DNA of 64,000 nt, from the NCBI GenBank assembly GCA_003342815.1, contig PTEX01000004.1:2367698-2431697 (forward strand), given 5' to 3'. Under the pieces are notes generated by a model. The model was not told where the DNA came from and made no database searches. It saw nothing but the letters and a program-made list of their open reading frames with translations. The stretch's first letter is position 1; each line of letters starts with the position of its first letter. The stretch comes from Eudromia elegans. Lineage: Eukaryota; Chordata; Aves; Tinamiformes; Tinamidae. The position numbers and the translations under genes were made by a program. Below, piece by piece: positions 27,401-50,170 of the stretch.

Positions 27401-29709
27401 GCTCATTCAATCTGTAGGCAAAGTTCCCATGCATGCACACAGTTCTTGCTACCCCATCAGATAGCAGATTTGTTTCACTGAATGGAAGTGTCTTCTGCCT
27501 GACAAGATCTCACTGGAGAGCTTCTAGAGAAGATTTTCTGTTTCTAGCAGGTCACTTCATTTCTTGAATCATCTGAATCCCACAGGCCCTCATTCAGTAG
27601 CAGTTAGTTCCCCAAGCATTGCAATGATGTACCAATTGAATCCCTAGTGGTCTGCACATGACTAACAAGTGAACTTGCTTTTCTTCTATTTTCCCCAAGT
27701 AAAGCTTCTAAATAAAGGATGCATTATCATATACTTTGACTTACATTTTCATAAAGAATCACATGATACCAGTGCTAAAAAGAATCCTTGTATCTGCCAA
27801 GCCTGCCGAATATATATAGACTTGATGACGGCAACATACTTCACAGGAGAAGAAGAGGAAAGTAAGTAAACACATTCTGAAGAGGAATTTATTTTTCATA
27901 CAGAGAATTAGGATTCACCAAAATGATAGCATTAGGCCCCAAGCAACTGCATGTGACACTAACTTGATAGCTGCTGCTCAATGCACATACGTCAGAATTC
28001 AAATTCTCAGCTGGCAAATTACCAAATTTTAGCAAAAGAAGACTTGAAAGTGCTCCAGCTAAATGGAAAGAGTTTAAGAAGGACTAAGGAGACAGATGGC
28101 TAAAGCAGTTGAAATCAAAGACAATTCTATATACAGAGCTTTCTGGAAGATGAAAACATGCAGAAAAGTTGAGTAGAATGAGCTGAATTTTGTTCTGGTC
28201 AAATGGGTCTGCATGAAATTCTGAACACGAGTTCACTCCTTTAGCTACCTCAGGAAAAGACTGACATTTGCAAGCAGTCACACACTTGGGTGAGAGGCAA
28301 AAATGTCAGTCACTGCACAGACTGAAGAAAAAAAAAATGCATGTATTTCTAGAAGCAGAGACATCCAAGTCTTTTCATTCTAACAGCAGCACCAATTCCA
28401 GGGTGTGGAGCAACTGGCAGTTTACTAGGAGCTGATCACCTATCCTTTAGATCTCTAACCATGTTCCCGGCAAGATGAGAGACCTTTCTTCTAAATTCTG
28501 TTCAATGCTACATTTAGGGCTAACATTAATTGACAGTACACGCCATATGATCTTCTTTATGATTCAGTTGAATAGCTCATAGGTCTCTCTTAACAATTCT
28601 CAAAAACTCCATCTTCAAAAAACTGCTTGCGATCCCACTAGGCACATATGTCTCCCTTTCATACGTATTCCAGTAAGAGCACTCAGTTGAATTTTTCACC
28701 CCTTACTCTATTTCCAGCACTACACAAACAGTAAACAACATCAGGGACATTTTATCTTCTACCTTCCTATTTTATTCTATCTTCTATTCAAGCACAAATT
28801 GAAGGGTACATTGGCTCTAGGTGCTTCTGAAATTCTCACCCTGCCTCAAGGGAATAACCTTCACCAATCAACACTACAAAGTATTAATAAAGCCACGGGA
28901 TTTCCAAAAACTAAACTAAATACTCTGGCTTGAGTATTCTTGACAAAATCTTTTTAAATAGAAGGAGATTGAGAAGAAAACAGAATTCTGCTCAGACCAT
29001 CCCCTTCTACCAGAGTGGCAATTGGGCAGAGGGAAGAGAGAAGGATCGCTTGGTCTGTCCATGCAAGTCTCTATTTGCTTGCTTTTAACAGCCTGCATTG
29101 TCAAGCAGAAACTTTAACAGACAAGACATGATTAGCAAATGCTTTGTGCTCTTAAAGGAGAGTAATTATAGGCATGTGAAAAAAGGGAAGAGATCCCTGA
29201 GGTACTCTTCCTTGTATGCCTCCCGAGAGGCAGCAGAGCCATTAAAAATTCCATGATGAAGAGAAAAAACAGCCTGGGAACAGCCAGGAGGCAATACAGC
29301 AAATTAATACACCAGCTGTCCCTCGGGATGAGTGCAAGAAAGCAGGAAACTCACATTCACAAAATAAAATTATACCACTAATGATAACAGTCACCACACA
29401 CACACAAAACCGCTTCTAATGATGGGTGTGAAATTCCCAGTGCTGTGCATACACTTTGAATGAAATCTCTTCTCATCACAGACATAAAGCAAAAAAGGTA
29501 ATCTTGGTAGTGTACAATTTATCCAGCCTTTCAAGTAAGACTTCCCAAGGAATCCTTCATACAGAGTCTTCTCCTTGACACCAGAAAGCCTTTCTTGAAC
29601 ACTCTGGCTCCATGCTTAGCATTCTGGCCAATAGCTGTGTTTGTAGTTACCAGCTATTCACTGCACTACTGGATGAACTGGACAAAAAGGAAAAAACACA
29701 CAGAGGGGG

Positions 29710-29842
29710 AAAAAAAAAAAAAAAAAAAAAAAAAATATGGAACCAGTATGATTCAAAATACAGTCACTGTTTTTCAAAAGTAGCCAAGCACATTCAAAAA
29801 CACCGACAAAGAAAAAAGAAGAAAAAAAAAAAAAAAAAAAAA
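29710..29842. repeat. Paired poly-A tracts in intron 7
   Basis: Two A runs (29,710-29,735 and 29,822-29,842) flank 86 bp of A-rich unique sequence. The transcript strand therefore carries two long U tracts. Runs of this length are prone to slippage and assembly error. Confidence 0.95.
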
Positions 29843-31936
29843 GCAGCATTTCCACGGCAGAGAACAGATTCTACCTCATCAGTCCACCAGACATATTTGC
29901 CTTCATTAAAGAGGCCAAAAAAACAAGGGGAGGGAGGCAGCTTTGCACGGCACAGCAGGCCTCAGGTTGGAACTGTTTGTCCACAACATCAAGATGGGCT
30001 CTTCTCTAATGCATTGCACACTATTCTCGTGTGAAATCATTTTTTCCTACCTCATTCTGAGTAAATTTCTTACCTAAGTTTCTAAGTAAAGTTTTTCCAG
30101 GATGAGATGCAAGCTGCTAAGCAGCTTAGTAAACCATAAGTATTAGAATTTAATCCATCCACAGAAAAGGAGGAAGATATTAAATGGTGCAATGGATAAA
30201 GAAAGCTCAGAGAGACTAACTGAACCTCTGCAAGGAATGAGAAAATAGACTGCTAGTGGACTTGGATCTCGAAGCATTAAAGAACAAGTATTGTCAGGAG
30301 AACATTTCTGCAGAGGAACAAATTTCCTCCCTTACTGTTGGCAGCATCTTTACCTAAGGAAAGTGCCTTGCACTAAAGAGTTCAATCCTAGTTACCCACA
30401 TGGGGGACATTAACATATGTTAATTTCATTCTCACCATATTTTTCCCCCATAAAGATTCTAGAGCATATTTCACACTGTAACAGGAACTACTTTACCTAT
30501 AACTATAGGTCTCTCAAAATGCAGCCACCTCTGGGATGAGACAACTTGGCTAACACCTCATCAGGAATTATGTTTGTCAGGACATCGGCCAACTGGTCCT
30601 TAAGAGAAGGGATGAAGCACATCCACCAACAGCTAAATATTGGTAACAAAAACAAGCAGCCACCTCAGCTTCAGAAATCTCTTGTTCAACTAAACTACAA
30701 GCAGTAACTTCGAAAAAAGCTTCCACGGATCATCATAAAGAGCTTGACCTGTATGAATTTGTAAACAGGAGCTGGCCAGATTTGCATTCTGGAGGAAGAA
30801 GCGGCAAGAGTTGGTGCCACCTGGAGCTTGGGTAGAACTCAGCACAATACTAAAGGTAGAAGAAAGGACAAGCTCACTACAACTAAAAGAAACCATCTTC
30901 TTGTTTTCCATGAAAAAGAAATACCCAAACTGGGTCAGAAGTACAGAAAGGAATCAACATGCTGATGCACAGTCTTCTGAGTGCTTTATATTTTCTCATA
31001 GCTCATTTTCTACAAACTTTTGTTTTGCAGCTTCAGCATGCTAGCTACAGCAGCATGAGATCATGGTGCGACATCACAGAATTCCCATAGAAGCCAGTGG
31101 GAGGAGAGGCTTTCCTGGGAGGGTGCCAAGCTTTCCTTCAGACATATATAACCTCAGTACATTTTTCATGCTCTATTTGCTAATTAACAAGTGAAAGAAA
31201 ACCATGAAGTTGAAAGTCCAGACGGTTCTTTCAGATTAAGTCCTTCTACAAGAATATAAACAGGGCTGTACCCTAGGCAAGGCTTTGTCTCCTTCCACTT
31301 TAAAGCTCAAGGGCACCTTACCTTTGGATAGTCACCTGCAGTGCAAGAGCTGGAGGCACCTCCAGGGGCAATACTTGCATTTAATTTAGAATTAGTCAAC
31401 ACCAGGTACCCACACAGCATTATTAACCTCAACTGTACTGACTCAAATATATCTCGACAGTTTGCCAGTCTAGACCTCAATTTCAACTGTAGCAGTATGC
31501 AGAGATATCAAGCAAATAAGAGGTCATATCAGATCTCTATTTTAGGCACTCAGGACCCCAAAAAGGCCTCACTACCTCACTCCCGCTAGCTTGCCAGTAG
31601 TTTTCTTGTCTTCTTGTTCTGAATCTAATACTCAGCACACCACTACACACATTGATAATCACACATCAGACTAATAGTGATTCACTGCACAACACACAAC
31701 AGATCACATGTATTTCTGAAATACAGACTGCTCCACCTAACATACACTGTTTCATACAAAGTACTTAGCGTTCAGAGACTGCTTTACACTCAGGGTGAAC
31801 ACAGGCTTCCCGTGTTCACCAGTGAAAAGCACATTAACTTCCAGGCCTGTTAGTACTTTATTAACTGCACAACGCTACTGAAGATACCCATGGGAGGGAA
31901 GTGAGACAGCCCCCACAGAGCCAAGCAAGGGAGTTA

Positions 31937-33980
<2,044 letters not shown>

Positions 33981-34035
33981 CTCACATGCACGGGCCACAG
34001 TGTGGGGGAAATCAGAGGCTGGCACTTTGTTCTTT
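33981..34035 (-). CDS. GPATCH2L: GPATCH2L coding exon 6 (residues 350-368)
   Basis: This 55-nt micro-exon encodes KNKVPASDFPHTVARACE, matching the family motif KNKxxASDFPHxxAxAxEF. The acceptor is tctctag and the donor gtaagg. It ends on a codon boundary. Together with the next exon (86 nt) it makes 141 nt, a multiple of three, so the pair could be skipped in frame. Confidence 0.92.
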
Positions 34036-34910
34036 CTAGAGAGAAAGAAACCAGTAAAATAAAAAAAGTAGAGCAGGGTCAGCTTACCTGGTTGCGATCT
34101 CTCTTCCCCATGGATGGCAACCAAAAACTGGAAGAAGGCAGAATAGAAAGGAGAAGTGGGAATAAAACCAAGGAATAAAGGGAAAAGACAGTTGTTCATA
34201 AGGAAAGAAGGAGAAGAAAGGAACAAAAATTGAGGGAAAAGAAGAGAGATTAAGCAACAACAGGACTCACACTAAAAACAACAAATTTCAGATCCAGGGA
34301 AGAAATGTGGATGCCAAAAGCTGGTGAAGGCTGAACCCACTGAATTATGGTGGTATGGAGTCCCCTTTACCTAGCCAATAGCCCAACATGAACAGCATTA
34401 GAGGACCCAAGGGACAGACAACATATTTCTGGTGCCAAGTATAATTAAAATACACAAATTGGGAAATGAGATAGAACATCAATGACGGAGAAGGTAATTT
34501 TGCAGATGCCTTGTCAGTAAAATTTCTGCTACTGGGGTACATGCCCATAGTGTGTCTCCATATAGAAGTTTTCAAAAAAATAGCAGAAAGAGTTCCTCTC
34601 ACGATAGAGGAGCCATGATTATTGAGTGAAGGCATATGATAAGGGAAGAGAAAAGAAAAAGATGACTGGAAACAGAAAGGCATTTGAGCACTGGCCACAC
34701 ACTGGGGCAGCCTTAAAACTGGAGAAAGTCAATAAATGCAATTAAGATAATGGAGAAATCACCACTAAGGGGCTGGGTCCTATTCAGTAGGTCACTGCAT
34801 TCTTAAATTACTGCAAAGCTTTTCATTCCCTCCAGTCTCAGAAAGGAAGAGGACCCCATAGTTCTTCCATCCCTCCCAAAGTCCTACACCACAACTAGTA
34901 AGGGCCTTAC
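34036..34910. other. GPATCH2L intron 5
   Basis: About 0.88 kb. A 117-codon minus-strand open frame (34,345-34,698) is present but resembles no family I know and is probably chance. Confidence 0.85.
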
Positions 34911-34978
34911 TCTTTCTGGCGAGGGTCGCTAACAATATGACCTAACCTCTCGGTGCTCAGTGTGCTCACGGAGGTCTC
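34911..34978 (-). CDS. GPATCH2L: GPATCH2L coding exon 5 (residues 328-350)
   Basis: This 68-nt exon encodes ETSVSTLSTERLGHIVSDPR then QK, with a split Glu350 (GA + A). It is too short to stand out as an open frame and was recognised from the family sequence ETSxxTLxTERxxHIxSDPRQKE. The acceptor is tgtttcag and the donor gtaagg. It starts exactly on a codon boundary after Lys327. Confidence 0.93.
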
Positions 34979-37856
<2,878 letters not shown>

Positions 37857-38287
37857 TTATCCACAAGAAACATAACACTTCCTGAGACTGCCCCACAAAG
37901 TACTATAGGTGGGCATTTTTAGATGAGGAAAAACAGCAGAGATCTCACAGGAAATCCTTCCTAAAGATCCTTATATATGTTTCGATGACCTGCAATAACT
38001 ACAGGGCTTCACTAACCTTAGTGCTCTGAACTAACCAACTCATCCGTCCACAGAATATATACTCTATAAACACGCCTAGGGCAGCTTTATCACTATGTTA
38101 TAGCTGCATCTTATCAACTTTATTTCGGCGCTGCACAATGTCTAATNCAGAGCTTTCTCTGAAATAATTACCGTCAGAGGCAGAGCCCTATCTGAACATG
38201 TTATAAGCCACTGCAGGAGAGACCTCACAAGAGCAGAGAAACACACTCTGATGAGACAAAATCCTAATATCAAAAAAGAGCATCTTA

Positions 38288-38288
<1 letters not shown>

Positions 38289-38324
<36 letters not shown>
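38289..38324. repeat. Poly-A tract (36), longest in window
   Basis: Uninterrupted run of 36 A in GPATCH2L intron 2, about 0.45 kb upstream (in transcript sense) of coding exon 3; it reads as poly-U in the pre-mRNA. Its length is probably polymorphic. Confidence 0.95.
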
Positions 38325-38327
<3 letters not shown>

Positions 38328-39773
38328 TAATCAAAATGGTCACTCAGAGTGTAAGTACTAACCACGTCTGGCTCTATTAAAATTCCTTAGAACCTATCAA
38401 AACTTCTGCAAAGCTAGTGCAATGGCAAGAGAAATCTCCATAAAGCAGAGCCACTGTAGTTAATTCAGTTGCAGCCTAACACTGACCTGCATCAGCCAAT
38501 TTTTATGCTAAAACAGCCTGGGTAGAAATCTCCCAGAGGCAGCATCAGGCAAGCAGATCCAGAGACATTAAGCTCTTTTGCATCTGAGCTGAAAAACAGC
38601 CCCATGTACTTACAAGTTATTTCACCTTGCCTTAAAACTACTGTCCTGCATGGCTTCTGGGAAACTCAAGCATCCCACTTACTCTCCTTTCTCTCCTTTC
38701 CCAGCTTACAATATTCCGGTGTAAACTCCATTACACCTGCACACCACAAGATCAAAATACCTTCCTCCAGTGAGGGTGATGTAATTTTATACATAACAGA
38801 AAGAGCAGTTCAGCTATTGCCTCAACCCCAAAGCAACTCCAACCAGCAACAGGTGGGACTCCGAGCTTCATACCAAAGCTTTGGTGTTGCCTTTTATTTC
38901 TGTGATATGTCAGTTTATCTGACTGCTTCCAATATATACTTTTTAAAAAACAAAGAATTCTACCTACTTTTTTCAAACTAAACTAAGTCACGTTGGACAG
39001 TTCTCAGTGTTAATAATTTGTGCTAAAATATAATTTTGGATCTAAGAATTTGGTGCAGTCACACACATCCAAACAGTACTTTTGTAAGGCAAACATCAAG
39101 AATAAGGATCATGTACTGATACACAGTTCCTTTCACCTTCAGATGCCCCAATTCATTTTACAAAAAAACTTACATTCAAATTATAAACTAGGATCATTCT
39201 CCCCTCGCTGAACCACACTGGTCGCTGGAATTGCAAAGACAACCCATTTAATTCACATCACAAATATTACATGATACACCCTCAAAAGAAGGGAAAAAAA
39301 AAAAATCTATCTTCCACCAAAGCATATTGATAACTTAAATTTCTCCTTATTCAGTTCAGGATTGTATAGTGATCTATAAAGAAAAAAAATAATGTTTTAA
39401 GTTTTCCCCATCCCACCAAAGTGGAGAGCTGTTGTTTGCTATGTTCTTTTTTATGATTGAAAACTGTTTAAATAAAAAAAGAAGGAAATGGAGATGTTTC
39501 TATTTTAATCTGAATATGTGACACTTGATTTTCAAAGAACTCATCAATTCTTTTTGACATAAATGTAAACTAAAACATCTTGGCCAGCAAGCTATTACAG
39601 TGTAAACTGCTTAAACTGACACAGTCCTGTTGACTGTCAAACCTCTTCTTCCCCTCTCTAGACAATGAATGAAGATCATAACTGGATTATTATTTTAGTC
39701 ACTATACTCCTATACTCTAGGCTCTCATATGTACTCAATATCCTACTTCTGGTAGCAACCAAAATTTAATGTC

Positions 39774-39806
39774 AAAAAAAAAAAAAGGGGAAAAAAAAAA
39801 AAAAAA
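39774..39806. repeat. Interrupted poly-A tract
   Basis: A13-GGGG-A16 on the plus strand within intron 2. Confidence 0.95.
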
Positions 39807-41015
39807 GAAAAAGAGTGCAAGACCAGGGCAAATATGTAGTGATCCTAAACCGACCTGCAGCAATCTTGTCTCAGGTGATGAAGTAAAAATTCAACACTTT
39901 AATCACCCTGCTTTGTCATTTGATAGGTAAGTGCCCACTACTTTCAGCTCCCACGCAACAGTCATCAGCAAAAAGACAGGACAAAGGACTTCATTTTTTT
40001 TTTTTTTAATGCTTTTGAAAGGTGAAGTACTGGAAACAATTAAAGTTATTTGTCAGCAAACAAATAACAAAACTGATCTTTGAAATTCCTGCTCTCAGGG
40101 AAAGCATTACAGCCACTTAAGGATCACTACAACTTAACAGATCATCTGAAAATGTGTAAGCATATTTGTTAGCACTGTATTCTCTTGCACACACTTGGGC
40201 CAGTAGCAAGCTAGGGGAAGCAGCATTTCCTACTGAATTACTGATACTATTTGCTTCAGCACTCACATATTCCCAGGGGAGATCTCATCCAAACCTCAGC
40301 TTGTGAAATGTGACAGAATGAGAGTGCACACTGGCACAAGCTGCATGGAATTACAGGCCTCTAGGGTCACCTTCTACCTGTTCCACATATAATAGTATCG
40401 AGTGCCTATGTGTCTAACACAACTGCTTTTGCACCTACTTCTGCCCTATGCCACATACACCGTACTCTGCACAGTCAATGATCAATAAAACCAGCATATA
40501 TCTCACTCTCAAAAAACTCTTAAGATAANGATTACTACAATATACATTGAAGAGACTGAAGTGAACTAACAACATAATAGCAAATTATTTAAAGAAACAG
40601 AATCTATCACGTATTACTGTCGTGTTAGCAAAGTTTCTTAGATTACATGTTAATAATAATGGTGCTTTTTTGAAGTTATTTATTCCTGCCTACAGAGAAA
40701 AACTAATAGATTCTGGGCATTAAGAGTATATGGGCATCAGTTTAAAAAAAAAAAAAAAAAAACTATAGCAATGGATCATAGAATTTGCACTGTCATTGTG
40801 CAGAGCTCCAGAACTCCTATTGCAGTTTTGTGTCTTGCCAGAATAGTTTCTTGCATTTAATGTCACAGATCTGATAAAGTATTTCAGCAGGAAAAGTGTA
40901 CTTCTATCAAAATCATACCCTTGTAACTCACAATTCAAGTTCTTAACTTAGAGTAGTTAAGTGGCTCAGCCCCTCATACTTTTCCTGGCCTCTTCTCCGA
41001 CTCCCTTCAAGCTTA

Positions 41016-46874
<5,859 letters not shown>

Positions 46875-47429
46875 CTAAAAAAGACAACAATTAGCACAAA
46901 ACATAAACACCACTATGGACACATCAGTAGACACCAGCTCACTACAACCTTTGTAACATTAACCAAAGTTCACACTCCCTTTGGAGCTGCCTGGGAGAGG
47001 CAATGCAGAACAAGTGCTGGTTCTTGGAGTATTGCTCACTTGAAGCTATTGCTTCACCACAGTTAAATCCTCCTTCCAGGTCCAGCATGAGAGGCACTGG
47101 CACTGGCCCAAGTGGCCACTGCAGCACATGATCCAAATGTTTGGTGACTGAAACAGCCTTAAACTTGCACCTGCTGCTTGGAAACAATGTCTTTATCAGG
47201 TATCTTAAGAGTATGAGAGCTTACAACTAGTTTGCTGTCTGATTTTACTACGTCAGTTATTACACGTCACAAGCCTGCTCAGCAAGCACACTGAAGACTT
47301 TCAAACACAGTAAAACTGAGAGTAGAATTGGTTATAAAGCAAGAACCCTGGAGTCAATATCACTTCAACAGCAGAAATGGGATATTAGAGTCCCATATTC
47401 CTTAGAGGAGTGTTTCAGAAGCCACAAGA
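46875..47429. other. Intron between the unplaced 5' exon and the start-codon exon
   Basis: Unique sequence ending in the tttttttag-type acceptor of the start-codon exon. The upstream donor lies in the CpG island but could not be chosen; GTGAG-type candidates on the minus strand occur near 47,467 and 47,684. Confidence 0.6.
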
Positions 47430-47822
47430 ACAGCCCACAATACTGCCCCCCCTCCGCCTCGCAGCTCTCACTGAGCCATCGCCCCGGCCCACCACCCATC
47501 TCATAGTAACTCCACGCCACACACGCATCGGGCGGGTGCAGGGGGCACTTCCACCGCAGGCTGAGGCCTCCGCGCTCAACTCCCGCACCCCTCGCGGCCT
47601 CCCCCGGGCCGAACACGGGCAGTGACCCAGGCGCCGCCCGCACCGCTCCCCGCTCCCCTCTCCCCCGCGGCCTCCGCAGCCCTCACAGGGGCTCGAGCGC
47701 GGCAAAGGGCAGCCGCGGCGCGCGCCGAAATGACGCCGCGAGCGGCTATGGCCCGGCCCACCCGCCCCCCGAGGGCCGCAGCGAACTCGCCCGCTGCCGC
47801 CTCGGCTGCCGTCGCCTCTCCG

Positions 47823-47851
47823 CCCCGGGCCGGGCCGGGCCGGGCCCGGCC
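47823..47851. repeat. (GGGCC)n short tandem at gap edge
   Basis: About four tandem copies of the pentamer GGGCC directly abut the N run, so the array may continue into the gap. It sits in the presumed promoter or 5' exon of GPATCH2L. Confidence 0.8.
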
Positions 47852-48041
47852 NNNNNNNNNNNNNNNNNNNNNNNNNNNNNNNNNNNNNNNNNNNNNNNNN
47901 NNNNNNNNNNNNNNNNNNNNNNNNNNNNNNNNNNNNNNNNNNNNNNNNNNNNNNNNNNNNNNNNNNNNNNNNNNNNNNNNNNNNNNNNNNNNNNNNNNNN
48001 NNNNNNNNNNNNNNNNNNNNNNNNNNNNNNNNNNNNNNNNN
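47852..48041. other. Assembly gap (190 N)
   Basis: A continuous run of N inside the CpG island. The left edge ends in a (GGGCC)n tract and the right edge resumes in a G-run rich stretch, both typical of sequence lost to GC bias. Exon 1 of GPATCH2L may be partly or wholly inside. The true gap length is unknown. Confidence 0.99.
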
Positions 48042-49684
48042 GAGGCTGGAGGCGGGGGGGGCGGGGCGGGTCCCGCGCGGAGCGGCCGTTGGAGGCGGTC
48101 CCGGTGCCGGGTGCTCCGCGAAGCCCCGTCCGGAGCAGCCCCGAGGGACCTGCGGCCGAGCCGGCCTTGCATCGTTAAACGGTTTCCCTCGAGAGCCTGG
48201 TCAGAGCGCCCAGGCCAAGGGGTTCCCTCCTGGCTTGCACAGGGGGCCGGGAATGGCCCCACTGGGGTGGAGATCAGGGCCCATGCCTGCTCTGCAGAGT
48301 GGGTCAGACTGCGCTGGCGAGGGNCTGGTGTCCTGCACCAGGAACCTGCCCCTGGCGCTGCTGGATTGGGTTGGATCAAGGGGGTGGAAGCGCTAGCCAC
48401 CCAGCAGGTGGATGGAGCAAGACCTGTGGGAGACCTGCGCCTTCCTGGAGCAGCCTCCATGTGTGAAATGGCAAGATGCCTTCAGGCAATCCTCTTTCCC
48501 ATCCCTCTGCTTTCTGGAAGCTGGTGCCAAGCCTCGTGTGGCTGGAAGAGCTTCTCCAGNTGCAGGATGAACCAGTTCGGGGAACTGGAAAAGCAGAGAA
48601 AAAGGAATAAAGGAAAGAAAAACCCCTGTAAAAGCATGTTCCTCTTCAGGCAGATCCGTTCCCTGGCCCGGTGCCCCACGTGGTCGCACACACAGCACAG
48701 TCGTGTCTGCAGCAGANGGGGCCAGGCCGGGTGTGTGGTCCAGGTGCCATGGGAGCGCGCAGCCTTCCCCGGTCCCAGCCACCCGCCGTATCCTGGTGCG
48801 GAGCTGCTCAGCACCATGCCGGTAGCACCAGGTGAGACAACGGCCACGGCTGTTCCCAGAGGGAGGCAAAGCCCCGTTTTAATCTGCCGTCTCGGGGACT
48901 GCCCTGTGTGCTGGCCTGGCCTCTAGAAGTTCTCAGCAGAAACGTGTCTGTGTACGCGAAGTCTTTTCTGCAGCTAAGCAGTAATGAGCCCGTACCTCCC
49001 TGTGCCTGCCTCAGCCTCTGATCTTGAGGCGCTCCTTGATTTAGTGGGTGTGTGTTAGCAGTCACCACAGGTTGGTTTATGAAGTTCTTATTTATGGAAA
49101 TATCAGTGAGTAGCTTATCTGACCTCTGGCCTGCTTTCGAATGAAAGTAACGTCTCCACTATTGAAGGCCTGATGTTTCTTATTGATTTTCTGAAGATTT
49201 GTGCTTTGGCGGGTCTCGTTGTTGGAGTCCCAGACCATGTCTCTACAGATCATTAGCTGCTAATAGAAGCTGTATGTTCACAGCTCTTGCTGTATGCTTA
49301 CTCTTTTGCAGCTTGATTTTTTGTTTGTTTTTATATTATAAGATATAGGCAACCAGTGAGACACCAACATTCCTCTATTTCACTGCCCATGCTTCCACTA
49401 ATTGTGTGTATCAAAACTTAGTTTTGTTATTTCCTAAGCTAGACAGCGCTCTGTATTACTCCGCATCTTTAAGAATTGTACCTCTTTCATGCTTACTGTT
49501 ACAGCATATTCCTGTAATCCTTCCCATTTTACAGATCACTGGCAATCATCAGAGTAAAGCCAAGCGTGACCCCACAATCCAGTTTTGCTTAGCATTNCCT
49601 TTTGTTTCTTGTGTTTCCGTTTTTTTAATCCATGCGGCAGCATTCATATTCAAGCCAATATTAGCTCATTTTTCCAAGTAACAT

Positions 49685-50170
49685 TTTATGAGGCACTGTA
49701 TCAAATGCTTTGCTGAAGTCCAGATATATTATGTTCATGGCATTCTCTTCATCCACTAATTTTGTAAATTCAATCAGAGAAAGTAATCAGGTTTGTCTGA
49801 CATGATTTGTTCTTTATAAATCTGCACTGCTGCTTATTGCTCATAGGTCTATTATCCTTTGCATCTTTACATTTTTCCCCACCTCTATTTTATTATTTCA
49901 CCAGGGATNGAAGTTATTTAGAAAGGGTGATAATTGCCAAGATCCATACTTCCTCCCTGCTTCCCCCACTTAAAAGACTGGTACTGCACTTTCGTTTCCT
50001 TAGTCCTCTGGCACCCTCCCTAGTTTGTCAAGATATTTCAAAAATAGTCATAGGAACGTCCTTGAATTTGTAGGTGATTCCTGTACCCCTGTAGGACAAA
50101 CATTGTTTAACTTTACTGAGTTCTCTACATGCAATTTCTCTAAGTAGTCTTCTATTTTGTTTTGAGCTGT
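49685..50170 (-). mobile_element. Old antisense CR1/L3-like LINE (RT region)
   Basis: Phrases such as tcaaatgctttgctgaagtc, ttcatccactaattttgtaa, caggtttgtctgacatgatt tgttctttataaa, and ctttcgtttccttagtcctc tggcacc are the reverse complement of the CR1/L3 reverse-transcriptase coding region (around the DFSKAFD box and upstream). There are many substitutions and no open frame. It is an ancient copy, probably amniote-wide rather than bird-specific. Confidence 0.7.

Larger units (their letters stand above)
47430..48210 (-). promoter_or_regulatory. CpG-island promoter of GPATCH2L (interrupted by gap)
   Basis: G+C rises sharply here with dense CpG, in contrast to the AT-rich flanks. It lies about 0.6-1.3 kb upstream of the start-codon exon, where a 5' non-coding exon and transcription start are expected. 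GC boxes (GGCGGGG-type) are visible at 48,050-48,070, and a CGTCA-type half site near 47,730 on the minus strand. No TATA box is apparent, as usual for housekeeping-type CpG promoters. Such islands are often bidirectional, but no plus-strand gene is recognisable to the right. The exact TSS and exon 1 donor are not assigned. Confidence 0.75.

Noticed and set aside
34345-34698. 117-codon minus-strand frame in intron 5
   Set aside because: Not part of any GPATCH2L form I know and not similar to a transposase or other family I can name.
47622-48926. 434-codon plus-strand frame across the gap, and its minus-strand counterpart
   Set aside because: It is open only because the N run and the CpG island lack stops. 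Alanine/proline/arginine-rich with no domain.
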